Shown here: one piece after another, positions 9,828 to 17,844 of the stretch
Numbering within the stretch: position 1 is the stretch's first letter
Layout of the letters: every line of letters begins with the position of its first letter
NCBI RefSeq assembly: GCF_019734195.1
Contig: NZ_JAASHM010000004.1
Location: 1-64,000, forward strand
Origin: Clostridium sp. K13
GTDB lineage: Bacteria; Bacillota; Clostridia; Clostridiales; Clostridiaceae
DNA: 64,000 nt
Direction of reading: 5' to 3'
The notes under the pieces: model-generated
What the model saw: only the letters and a program-made list of their open reading frames with translations
What the model was told of the DNA's origin: nothing
Database searches by the model: none
Made by a program: the position numbers and the translations under genes

Positions 9828-10143
9828 ATTTTATTCCCTTTCTTACTACTTCTTCTTATGTAATTTAAGTATTTTTTATACTTATTAATTTATTTCTAAT
9901 ATAATTGATATAATAATAATAAAATTATCACCATTAAATTATAACACATATATTCTATATTTTTTTCTAAAATTAATAACAAAATACAACATCTTGAATA
10001 CATTTATAAAGATTATTGTTACATTTTTTATTATAAAAATTTTAATATAACTTATATAAAAAATAAAGTTAACCCTTATGAATATACATAAAGCTCAACT
10101 TTTTATATTTCTTATTACTATTTTTTAATAAAATATATAAGAA
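9828..10143. other. AT-rich intergenic region upstream of glmS
   Basis: About 315 bases with no credible gene. It is dominated by A/T runs. No glmS ribozyme signature (AGCGCC-type core) was seen in either strand, and no clear sigma-A promoter could be fixed, although several TATAAT-like hexamers occur. The transcription start of glmS therefore cannot be placed by eye. Confidence 0.5.
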
Positions 10144-10743
10144 CTAAGTTTCTATACTATTTACAATTATACGATTATAAAATTTATATAACATATATCC
10201 TATTAATCCACTAATACTATTACAAAGTAAATCCATAGTATCGAATGTTCTTGCATAATTAGGAATGATTATTGATAAAGTAACCTGACTACATTCAATA
10301 AATAAAGATATGCATAATGATATAATCAAAATCTTCTTCATATTAAAATTTAATTTCTTTAAATAATAACATAAAAAGAAAATCATTGGAGCTAATAATA
10401 ATAAATTACCACCAATATTCTCAATAACTAAATCTAGACCATATTTTTTATACATTCCAATAGTACTTTCCCATGGAATAATATGAATAGTTGGATTCTT
10501 GTATTTTATATATTTTCCCCATACTATAGGAAAAGGAAAATATACTATAGAAATTACTAGAAAAAAATATATACTAAATATCATCTTCATAAACTTCTTT
10601 TTCAGTAACTCTCTACTCATTTTCTTTTCACCAACTATAATTTGTAGCAATACATCTAAATTAATATATAAAATTATTACAGTAGCTATTAGAAAAAATT
10701 CTTTTCTAGTTATAACAAAAATATTAATCACTCCTTCAATCAA
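10144..10743 (-). CDS. VanZ-like membrane protein
   Basis: About 199 residues with four to five hydrophobic helices and the VanZ pattern: NIGGNLLLLAPMIFFL, then a downstream E-C-S-Q motif, and YARTFDTMDLLCNSISGLIGYM. VanZ-family proteins are small membrane proteins; one confers low-level teicoplanin resistance, but most have no assigned role. The start is unclear. The listed frame opens with TTG at 10743, inside which a strong AAGGAG sits; the codon correctly spaced after that site is ATT (10720-10722), which would give a protein starting FVITRKEF. It is flanked by the repeat-rich island. Confidence 0.75.
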   Translation of the reverse strand: MIEGVINIFVITRKEFFLIATVIILYINLDVLLQIIVGEKKMSRELLKKKFMKMIFSIYFFLVISIVYFPFPIVWGKYIKYKNPTIHIIPWESTIGMYKKYGLDLVIENIGGNLLLLAPMIFFLCYYLKKLNFNMKKILIISLCISLFIECSQVTLSIIIPNYARTFDTMDLLCNSISGLIGYMLYKFYNRIIVNSIET

Positions 10744-10753
10744 AAATAAGTAA

Positions 10754-10785
10754 AAAAGCTATACAACGGTATAGCTCTTTATAAA
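10754..10785 (-). terminator. Terminator upstream of VanZ-like gene
   Basis: On the minus strand AGCTATAC pairs with GTATAGCT around CGTT and is followed by TTTTTT. It would end transcription arriving from the Uma2-remnant side. The bases before it encode an orphan tail (FEDVKTISEEEVISKRVIIL) with no start, possibly the end of a lost gene. Confidence 0.65.
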
Positions 10786-10940
10786 ATTATAACTCTTTTA
10801 GATATTACCTCTTCTTCAGAAATTGTTTTAACATCTTCAAATATATCTAAACTTTTGTAAAAATATTAAAACTTCTCCCTATTGTTATCTTTATTACATA
10901 TAGATTATATCATAATGCTAAGCTTGTATATCTAACTATC

Positions 10941-10993
10941 AAATTCCGGACACCCAGGTGTCTTTGAGGGGGATGAAGTCACCCTCTTGCTAT
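10941..10993 (-). repeat. Structured repeat R2 (partial)
   Basis: Essentially identical for about 50 bases to the inner part of R4: the GACACC/GGTGTC stem and the GAGGG/CCCTC stem ending CTTGCTAT. The terminator hairpin part is missing. It is fused directly to the truncated Uma2 copy that follows. Confidence 0.65.
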
Positions 10994-11225
10994 AAGTTTT
11001 GCTACTGCTAAATATGATAAAACAGGAAAAATGGATTTATATAAATCTATAGGTGTTAAGGAATATATATTAGTATCTCAAGATGAAAGTGTAGAATTAT
11101 ATAAATTGCAAAATGATAACTTTAAGGACTATATAAAAATTGATGATTTATTTAAAAGTGAATACTTAAATATAACCTTAGATTTTGATAAAATTTTTTC
11201 TTTAGTTAGAGATAAATTCAATTAA
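10994..11225 (+). pseudogene. Truncated second copy of the Uma2 gene
   Basis: About 230 bases nearly identical to the 3' end of the Uma2 gene at 1294-1520, starting at the codons for SFATAKYDK and ending with the same KFN stop. Only scattered substitutions separate them (for example Gly to Glu in the SQDGSVE segment). Everything upstream, including the catalytic Asp and Glu, is gone and replaced by repeat R2. The similarity continues into the downstream hairpin and repeat R3. It looks like a recombination product between repeat copies, not a functional gene. Confidence 0.8.
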
Positions 11226-11227
11226 AA

Positions 11228-11321
11228 AATGCGTAGATATCTCATCTACGCATTCTGCTTGCCACTAGTAATTTATTGGTCGTTCAATGTGCTACTGAGG
11301 GGGTTACTCCCTTTGTTGCTA
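11228..11321 (-). repeat. Structured repeat R3
   Basis: Same layout as R1: AGCAA end, GAGGG stem, ATTGG/CAAT stem, CTAGTGGCAAGC, then the hairpin AATGCGTAGAT/ATCTACGCATT (11228-11238 with 11244-11254), followed by T6 on the minus strand. Its inner part is translated as the last ~17 codons of the AlbA_2 gene. Confidence 0.6.
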
Positions 11322-13165
11322 CCATCACTTAATTTATACTTTTGATTCTTACTTTTCGGTTTATCTGGTATAGTTAATTCTATCAAATCTAATTCTAATA
11401 AATTTTTTATAGCCTCCTTCAAATTACCTGAAACTGTCTTATATCCTAATTCATGAGCTATTTGAGTTTTAGATAATATATTGTTAGCTAATAAATCTAC
11501 AACCGCCCTCTCTGTTTTATTTAGATGGTCATTTCTATCTTGGGCTGATTTTTTCTCATCTTGGGCTGATTTTTTCTCATCTTGGGCTGATTTTTTCTCA
11601 TCTTGGGCTGATTTTTTATTACTTGTAGTAATGTATTTTATATTATTACTTTCGTCATTATCATTTATATATTCAGATATATCCCTAATATGCATCTTAA
11701 GCTTATAATAACTTCCACTTCCAATACCATGAGATTCGATTAAATCTTTTTTAATTAATCCCTTTAATTCTTGCAATGCCTTATCCCTATTTACGTTATT
11801 TATCTTTTGATAATCTCCATTAGTCATTCTCTCATTACTTCTTAAATATATTAAAGCAAGCGCTTCATTTTCTGATAAATTCTTATTTATTTTATTTAAC
11901 CATTTTCTATCTTCTTTAGTCATTAAAGTATGATTTTTAAATACTACACTAAAGTTTCCTCTTTTATTTTCAAAAATAGGTGGCTCTAAACGTAACTCTC
12001 TCATCGCCATTATCATCGTAGCTATTCCAGAACTCCTATTTTCAATTATATCCATCTCTTCTAGAATTCTTATAAGAGTCTTATTTCTAACTGGTGGATT
12101 AATTACTTCTGTTAATTCTTCAATGGTTAAATTTCCATATAACCCTCCTGGATTAACAATTTCTAACCTATCATTATACATTTTTATCGATATATAACTA
12201 CTCTCCGTATGTTTGCTATAATCCCTATGAACTAAAGCATTGATTACAGCTTCTCTTATAGCTTCTACTGGATATTCAAACTTATCATCACGTTCTCCAG
12301 TATCAGGACTTATAATTACTCTCTTCTTCATATTCTTAGTTATAAAATCCATAGTTTGCTTAATCATTTCACTAACAGTTCCAGTAATATTTTTATTGTC
12401 AGTAAATCGTTCTCCTAAATCGCCAACTTCTCCAATTTTAAATCCTGGTATAACCATAGCCTTTACAACTAATTGTGGTAATAATAATTCCGGACATATA
12501 CCAAAACAAAGTAATCCTGCAATAGTTGGTTTATACACACTATCTATCTTAACTATTATTCCCAACTTACTCAATGCAATATTATCATCTTTAATCTTAG
12601 AAAAATTAGGTTTAAGTTTTCTAATTTTATTTAGATAATTATTAACTAACTCCATATCTAGATCATCTAATTCACTTCTATCAATAACTCTTAAATCCTC
12701 TTCTCTCTTTTTATTATATGAGGTTAAATTATATATTTCATAAGTATTCATACGTTCATCAGAGTCACCAACTCTAACATACGATCCTTTTTCAATACCT
12801 GCACCTTTATAATAGCAAGGTTTTTCCTCTTGCATTACTTCAGGAATTTCTACTAATAGTACATATTTATTTTCTTCCCATTTTAATAAATTGAAACTTG
12901 CCCTTACCGGTGGCTCCATATCATTACATTGATTTTTTATCTTCTTTTGTATATCATCTGAATCATATATTCCAACAACATCATAATCTCTATTTTCATC
13001 TATTCCTAATATTATAATTCCACCACCAGATTTATTAGAAAAGCTTGATAATGTGTCATATAATTTAGGACAACCTTTTTCTGCTGATTTTATTTCTATA
13101 AATTCAGTTTCAGACTTTATTTCTCTAATAAAATTAATATACTCTCTAACCTCTTCTAACTGCAT
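11273..13165 (-). CDS. AlbA_2-domain / ATP-binding winged-helix regulator
   Basis: A 630-residue protein. Residues ~10-130 form an AlbA_2 (divergent AAA_4, Schlafen-like) domain with ETEFIEIKSAEKG, FSNKSGGGIIILGID and GSYVRVGDS. The middle has the HATPase-like block EAIREAVINALVHRDY and DRLEIVNPGGLYG. C-terminal winged-helix segments follow. This is the usual architecture of putative transcriptional regulators with an AlbA_2 domain; targets are unknown and a defence-related role is possible. Two oddities: residues ~540-568 are a four-fold KKSAQDE heptad encoded by a 21-bp tandem repeat, and the last ~17 residues (GSNKGSNPLSSTLNDQ) are encoded by repeat R3, so the native C-terminus has been replaced. 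Confidence 0.85.
   Translation of the reverse strand: MQLEEVREYINFIREIKSETEFIEIKSAEKGCPKLYDTLSSFSNKSGGGIIILGIDENRDYDVVGIYDSDDIQKKIKNQCNDMEPPVRASFNLLKWEENKYVLLVEIPEVMQEEKPCYYKGAGIEKGSYVRVGDSDERMNTYEIYNLTSYNKKREEDLRVIDRSELDDLDMELVNNYLNKIRKLKPNFSKIKDDNIALSKLGIIVKIDSVYKPTIAGLLCFGICPELLLPQLVVKAMVIPGFKIGEVGDLGERFTDNKNITGTVSEMIKQTMDFITKNMKKRVIISPDTGERDDKFEYPVEAIREAVINALVHRDYSKHTESSYISIKMYNDRLEIVNPGGLYGNLTIEELTEVINPPVRNKTLIRILEEMDIIENRSSGIATMIMAMRELRLEPPIFENKRGNFSVVFKNHTLMTKEDRKWLNKINKNLSENEALALIYLRSNERMTNGDYQKINNVNRDKALQELKGLIKKDLIESHGIGSGSYYKLKMHIRDISEYINDNDESNNIKYITTSNKKSAQDEKKSAQDEKKSAQDEKKSAQDRNDHLNKTERAVVDLLANNILSKTQIAHELGYKTVSGNLKEAIKNLLELDLIELTIPDKPKSKNQKYKLSDGSNKGSNPLSSTLNDQ
11540..11617. 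repeat. 21-bp tandem repeat, about 3.7 units, inside the AlbA_2 gene
   Basis: Successive near-identical units beginning TCTTGGGCTGATTTTTTC encode KKSAQDE four times on the minus strand. The unit is a multiple of three, so copy number can change without a frameshift. The segment would form a charged, flexible linker before the last winged helix. Confidence 0.85.
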
Positions 13166-13298
13166 ATAATTTATAATACTCCTTTATTTTAAGCTTTAAT
13201 ATACTTTAATTATATACTAAATTTACACCTTTAAACATATTCACCCTTATAATATTAACTTTTAAAAATTATCATAAATCATATATTTAACGAAAAAA

Positions 13299-13389
13299 AG
13301 CCAAACTTTATACTTATGTACAAAACTTGGCTCTGGAAAATTCCGGACACCCAGGTGTCTTTGAGGGGGATGAAGTCACCCTCTTGCTA
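13299..13389 (-). repeat. Structured repeat R4 (full) with terminator
   Basis: Minus strand: AGCAAGAGGG/CCCCCTC stem, GACACC/GGTGTC stem, GGAATTTTCCAG, then AGCCAAGTTTT/AAGTTTGGCT and TTTTTTT. It follows the stop of the Rpn gene at 13401 by about a dozen bases and forms its terminator. Two A-C mismatches in the DNA stem as read on plus become G-U pairs in minus-strand RNA. Confidence 0.75.
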
Positions 13390-13400
13390 CATGCTTGCCA

Positions 13401-14210
13401 TCACTGTAATTTATCTATTTCATCAACTCTTAAGCCAGTTAATTTTGAAATCATTTCAATAGATAATTCATTTTTCTTCATATTCCTAGCCACTTCTTCT
13501 ATTCCTTCTCTTTTAGCTGCATTCAATTCACTAATCTTATCTCTTAAGGAGTTTGCTCTCATATCATATAATTCTCTTTGTTTTTTATCATTACTCATTC
13601 GTATAAGTTCATCTTTTGCTTGTCGTATTTCTTCTATACTCAACTCTAATCCCCTAACTCTTTCACTTTCTGGATCTTTTAAAAATTCTGTCCATGCAAC
13701 AAGCATATCTTTTTCATCACTAGAATCCTGTAACTTTGGAATTTCTATAAAGTGAACTTCCATAATATCTGTTAATTCTTCATTGCTTTCAATTTCTTTA
13801 AATCTATATCCTGTATGAAATTTATCTGTTTTAAGATATTTAAAATTAAGAATATTAATACACACAGTTCTTGCTAATTTTGAATAATCTTCTTTTTCGT
13901 TTAACTGTTCCTCATACATCTTACTTAAATAATAAAGGCTTCTTTTTACCATATTATTTTCATTTTTTAGTTGTATTTCAATATTAATTATCTCATCATT
14001 ACTTGTTGTAGCTTTTACATCTAATCTTGAATATTTATCCTCAATATATTGTTTTTCTATGTCTGTTTTTTTTATATCAACACTTACTATTTTCTTTTTC
14101 GGCTTTAATGTTGCATTCAAAAATGATATTAATATTTCTGGATGATTGGGCGAGCCAAATATATTTTTAAATACAAAATCTACTTTAGGATCTAATAAAC
14201 CTTTACTCAT
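13401..14210 (-). CDS. Rpn/PD-(D/E)XK nuclease family putative transposase
   Basis: A 269-residue member of the Rpn (PDDEXK_2, transposase_31-like) family. The signature start LLDPKVDFVFKNIFGSPNHPEILISFLNA is followed by the nuclease core YSRLDVKATTSNDEIINIEIQ (Asp, Glu, Gln). A long helical tail with charged, coiled-coil-like repeats and a final HTH-like stretch (NELSIEMISKLTGLRVDEIDKLQ) follows. In E. coli, Rpn proteins are DNA nucleases that promote RecA-independent recombination. Its 3' end abuts repeat R4, and repeat R5 lies just upstream. Confidence 0.88.
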   Translation of the reverse strand: MSKGLLDPKVDFVFKNIFGSPNHPEILISFLNATLKPKKKIVSVDIKKTDIEKQYIEDKYSRLDVKATTSNDEIINIEIQLKNENNMVKRSLYYLSKMYEEQLNEKEDYSKLARTVCINILNFKYLKTDKFHTGYRFKEIESNEELTDIMEVHFIEIPKLQDSSDEKDMLVAWTEFLKDPESERVRGLELSIEEIRQAKDELIRMSNDKKQRELYDMRANSLRDKISELNAAKREGIEEVARNMKKNELSIEMISKLTGLRVDEIDKLQ

Positions 14211-14297
14211 AACTTTCTCCTATCAATATAATTACTGTATATTTTAATTATATCCTACATTAAATATGTTATAAATAAAAATCTCTATTAACAACAA

Positions 14298-14358
14298 CAG
14301 TGACAAGCTCATGCTTTTGCATAAGCTTGTCACTGAATTTTAAAACCCCCGAGGGTCA
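14298..14358 (-). repeat. Structured repeat R5 with terminator hairpin, fused to dprA
   Basis: CAGTGACAAGCT pairs with AGCTTGTCACTG, with an inner ATGC/GCAT extension. The CCCTCGGGGGTTTT stem portion forms the last codons and stop of dprA. The hairpin closely resembles that of R6. Only GTTGTTGTT follows, so it is a weak terminator. Confidence 0.65.
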
Positions 14359-15419
14359 TTTTCGATATATCCAGAAACTTGTCTAATATAGCCTTTAAGC
14401 TCCATATCAAGCAAAATTTCTTCTAAATTATCCTTTACAAAATTCAATTTTATCTTTAATTCATCTACTGACATCTTATTTTTATCTATTAATTTAAGTA
14501 TTTCCATTTTTATTGAACTTAAATTTTTATCCTTTTCTAAATTATTACTACAAATCTCAACCTCTTCTTTAATAATACTTTTAACAGATAAATAAGGCTT
14601 AGCCCCTTCACTTATTAACATATTAGTACCCTCACTACTTTTATTATTAATATTTCCTGGTACAGAATATACTTCTTTCTTATATTTCATTCCACAATGT
14701 GCTGTATATACAGCTCCACTATCCTTAGTTGCTTCAACCACTATTATTTTTTCTGCTAACATTGCCATAAGCTCATTTCTTTTAATAAAATTACTTTTAA
14801 TATTACTTGTACCTGGCTCAAATTGCGAAATAACTGCTCCTTTTTTTATTATTTCATTCATTAATGTTAGATGTTCAATTGGATAGCATATATCAACTCC
14901 AGTTCCTACTACTGCAATAGTATAATTATCATTATGTAATGCTACTGTATGTGAATATCCATCTATCCCCTTAGCCATACCACTTATTATAGGTATATTT
15001 CTTTTTGATAAATTTTCAGTTAACTCAACTGTTATATTCTTACTATACTCAGTACATCTTCTAGATCCAACTATACATACAGCACTGTCAAATTCCTTTA
15101 ATTCTCCCTTAACATATAATATTATAGGTGCATTTTTAAAATTTTTTAGTTGCTTAGGATAATTGCTACATTCCATAGTTATAATCTTGATTTTACTTCT
15201 TTTACACTTGTAATATATCTCCTTACTTTTACTTAAATCTTTATTTTCAACTATTATTTTAGCTAATTTATCACCTATTCCCTCAACTTTAATTAATTCA
15301 TCATAAGTTGCTTCATATACAAAATCTATTCTTTTAAAAAATTCTATAAGATTTCTTGTAATAACCGGACCAATTCCTTTAATCTTGCTTAACCAAATAT
15401 ATAATATCCTTCTATCCAT
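14340..15419 (-). CDS. dprA: DNA-processing protein A (DprA/Smf)
   Basis: A 359-residue DprA that loads RecA onto incoming single-stranded DNA in transformation. An N-terminal SAM/HhH-like region (GIGPVITRNLIE, VEGIGDKLA) precedes the Rossmann-like fold: IVGSRRCTEYSKN, ISGMAKGIDGYSHTVAL, VVGTGVDICYPIEH, FIKRNELMAMLAEKIIVVEA. A C-terminal winged-helix follows. It starts four bases after the yifB stop, so the two are one operon. The usual winged-helix ending (G.I..LPG..Y) is absent: the final residues NDPRGF and the stop come from repeat R5. The topA-codY genes that commonly follow dprA in clostridia are not here. Confidence 0.93.
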   Translation of the reverse strand: MDRRILYIWLSKIKGIGPVITRNLIEFFKRIDFVYEATYDELIKVEGIGDKLAKIIVENKDLSKSKEIYYKCKRSKIKIITMECSNYPKQLKNFKNAPIILYVKGELKEFDSAVCIVGSRRCTEYSKNITVELTENLSKRNIPIISGMAKGIDGYSHTVALHNDNYTIAVVGTGVDICYPIEHLTLMNEIIKKGAVISQFEPGTSNIKSNFIKRNELMAMLAEKIIVVEATKDSGAVYTAHCGMKYKKEVYSVPGNINNKSSEGTNMLISEGAKPYLSVKSIIKEEVEICSNNLEKDKNLSSIKMEILKLIDKNKMSVDELKIKLNFVKDNLEEILLDMELKGYIRQVSGYIENDPRGF

Positions 15420-15423
15420 AATC

Positions 15424-16962
15424 TTATACTACAACCATAGTTGCTTGCTCCTTTTCAATTTCCCTGCACATAAGAGCCTTTATTATATGTGATTTTAATA
15501 TATTTTTTTCACCTGCCATGTCAGCAAATGTTCTTGCTACCCTTAAAAATTTATGATATGTCCTTGCACTATATTTAAATTTATCGTAAGCAATCATTAA
15601 TACCTTCATACTTTCTTCATCTAACTTACAATATTCACTTATTAATTCTGGTGTCATTTGTGCATTACATGAAACCCCTATAATATTTTTATATCTTTCC
15701 CTTTGTATTTTTCTCGCAAGCTCTACCTTCTCCAATAAACTCTTTGATGTTGGCCCCTTAACATCATTAGCTAACTCCTTAATATGAACACTTCTAAAAT
15801 ATTTTTGTATATCAATTCTATCCATTATTGGTCCAGATAATTTTTGAGAATACTTAATAATTTCATAATCTGTACAATGACATCTACTTTCGCCATGATA
15901 ACCACAAGGGCAAGGGTTCATTGCTGCTACTAGCATAAACTTAGATGGAAATACATGAGTATGTCTAACTCTAGAAATTGATACTTTTCCATCTTCAATT
16001 GGCTGTCTTAGTGCATCTAAGGTCTTCTTATTAAATTCTGCAATCTCATCTAAGAATAGTACTCCATTATGTGCTAACGATATTTCTCCTGGCATAGCAA
16101 ACATGCCACCACCAACTAATGAGTTTGTAGATGCACTATGGTGTGGTGACCTAAAAGGCCTTTCTGTTATTAATGTACCTCTATTTTTCAAAAGCCCTGC
16201 TACACTATAAATCTTTGTCACTTCTAAAGCCTCTTCTTCACTCATAGCTGGTAGTATTGTTGGTATTCTTTTTGCAACCATTGATTTACCACATCCAGGC
16301 GTTCCTGACATTAATAAATTATGCCCTCCGGCTGCTGCAACAGCCACAAATTCAAGTGCACTATCTTGCCCTTGAACATCTTGAAAATCTATTATATATG
16401 GACTATCTAATTTATAATTATCCTTTTTATCTTTAATTGGTTCGTATGGCTTTACTCCTGTTAAAAAATCTGTTACCTCATTTAATTTATTAAACGCAAA
16501 AATATTCATATCACTAATCAACCTTGCTTCTGTCATATTATCTCTTGGTACTATTACATTCTTAATTCCTTTATTTTTAGCCTCCATAACCATTGGTAAA
16601 ACTCCTATACACGGCCTCAAGTCCCCATTTAATGATAACTCTCCTATAAATGCATATCTCTCAACCTCTTCTACGAATATTTGAGCAGATTGAATTAAAA
16701 GTGCTATCGCCATTCCTAAATCAAAATGCGATCCGCTTTTCTTTACATCACTTGGTGATAAATTAATTACTATTTTCATTTTAGGAAATTCAAATTTACT
16801 ATTTATAATAGCAGCTTCTAATCTTTCTCTAGCTTCTTTAATTGCAGTATCGCCCATACCTACAATTGATACCGAAGGCTTACCATATATAGTGTCTATT
16901 TCTATATTAACTACATATCCATCAATTCCACTTATCGCAAAACTTTTTAATACTGTTGCCAT
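15424..16962 (-). CDS. YifB/ComM-family Mg-chelatase-like AAA ATPase
   Basis: A 512-residue YifB/ComM protein. The N-terminal ChlI/Lon-like domain begins MATVLKSFAISGIDGYVV. The AAA domain has Walker A GTPGCGKSMVAKR and Walker B GVLFLDEIAEF. The C-terminal part carries the CPCGYHGESRCHC cysteine cluster and the conserved SARTYHKFLRVARTFADM. ComM is a branch-migration helicase promoting integration of transforming DNA, consistent with the dprA partner downstream. The upstream neighbour is not the usual yraN but a REP-type transposase, suggesting rearrangement. Confidence 0.94.
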   Translation of the reverse strand: MATVLKSFAISGIDGYVVNIEIDTIYGKPSVSIVGMGDTAIKEARERLEAAIINSKFEFPKMKIVINLSPSDVKKSGSHFDLGMAIALLIQSAQIFVEEVERYAFIGELSLNGDLRPCIGVLPMVMEAKNKGIKNVIVPRDNMTEARLISDMNIFAFNKLNEVTDFLTGVKPYEPIKDKKDNYKLDSPYIIDFQDVQGQDSALEFVAVAAAGGHNLLMSGTPGCGKSMVAKRIPTILPAMSEEEALEVTKIYSVAGLLKNRGTLITERPFRSPHHSASTNSLVGGGMFAMPGEISLAHNGVLFLDEIAEFNKKTLDALRQPIEDGKVSISRVRHTHVFPSKFMLVAAMNPCPCGYHGESRCHCTDYEIIKYSQKLSGPIMDRIDIQKYFRSVHIKELANDVKGPTSKSLLEKVELARKIQRERYKNIIGVSCNAQMTPELISEYCKLDEESMKVLMIAYDKFKYSARTYHKFLRVARTFADMAGEKNILKSHIIKALMCREIEKEQATMVVV

Positions 16963-17065
16963 ACATTTTTCACTCCTATCAAGAATTCACATTTCAATTA
17001 TTGACACTTTGATAGTACCCCTAAACTTATATTTTAGAATTTGTAACATCTCACAATTTTTAAAT

Positions 17066-17671
17066 TTATCTTATCTCTTGATTTGCTTTAATTTCTTCTT
17101 CTAGTAACTTTTCTCTTAATTCTTTTAGTTTCGTATATACAAACTCTCTATATAACTTAAATCTTTTCTCATATTGAAAGTAATTTAATATTATTTTTGA
17201 ATTAATAAAATTTTCTTCTTGCTCTCCAACATATATTAAGTAACTGCACCATTTATATTCATCAGGTGTTTCAACCATTCTTGCTTTTACCGGATTTAAA
17301 TGAATATACCTTGAGGTTTCAAGCATATAAGTATCGTTTTCTATAATCTCTGCACTATATCTTCCTTGAAACAGTGTACCTAAATAGTTATATTTTTTAT
17401 TAAAATACCTTGCATATATAGAATGAACTCGCGCTATAAATCTCCATGGCGGCTCTACTCCAGTTTTTAAAAGTAAATGTACATGATTATCCATTAAACA
17501 GTATGCTATTATTTCATAATTATAATTATTAAAATAAAGCAATGCTTCTTCTAGAATAATTAAATATATCTTAAAATCTTCTTCATCCCTAAATATATCA
17601 TTTCTATGATGTCCTCTTGCTGTAATGTGATATGTAGCTCCCTCATACCATGATCTTTTTTCGCTTGTCAT
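17066..17671 (-). CDS. REP-associated tyrosine transposase (RAYT, Y1_Tnp/IS200-like)
   Basis: A 201-residue Y1 HUH single-strand transposase of the RAYT type. The start RSWYEGATYHITARGHHRNDIFRDEED is typical. The HUH motif is DNHVHLLL, and the tyrosine region is ENDTYMLETSRYIHLNPVKARMVE. A C-terminal basic/helical tail extends beyond the core. RAYTs move or maintain REP palindromes instead of their own ends. Hairpin repeats R5 and R6, which share a 34-base hairpin with few differences, lie 2.7 kb away and 95 bases upstream. Whether they are its substrates is inference. Confidence 0.88.
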   Translation of the reverse strand: MTSEKRSWYEGATYHITARGHHRNDIFRDEEDFKIYLIILEEALLYFNNYNYEIIAYCLMDNHVHLLLKTGVEPPWRFIARVHSIYARYFNKKYNYLGTLFQGRYSAEIIENDTYMLETSRYIHLNPVKARMVETPDEYKWCSYLIYVGEQEENFINSKIILNYFQYEKRFKLYREFVYTKLKELREKLLEEEIKANQEIR

Positions 17672-17764
17672 TTCTGCCTTCTTATTGCTTATACCTATAA
17701 GGAGTATTCTTGACCTTTATATTTTTTCTAAACATAAAACTCATACTTATTTGACGAAAAAAAT

Positions 17765-17843
17765 AGTGACAAACTCATGCTTTAACATAAGCTTGCCACT
17801 GGAAAATTTTAAAGTCCCTGGGGCCTTGAAACTACTCTTGCTC
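17765..17843 (-). repeat. Structured repeat R6 with terminator
   Basis: Follows the stop of the Rpn gene at 17845. Minus strand: AGCAAGAGTAG, GGCCCCAGGGAC, TTTAAAATTTTCCAGTGG, then AGTGGCAAGCT/AGTTTGTCACT and TATTTTTTT. The two A-C mismatches of the plus-strand stem are G-U pairs in minus-strand RNA, pointing to function as minus-strand RNA. Confidence 0.75.
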
Positions 17844-17844
17844 T

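Noticed and set aside
11540-11617. Regular repeats that could be a small CRISPR array
   Set aside because: The units are contiguous with no spacers, are a multiple of three, and are translated as KKSAQDE within an intact gene.
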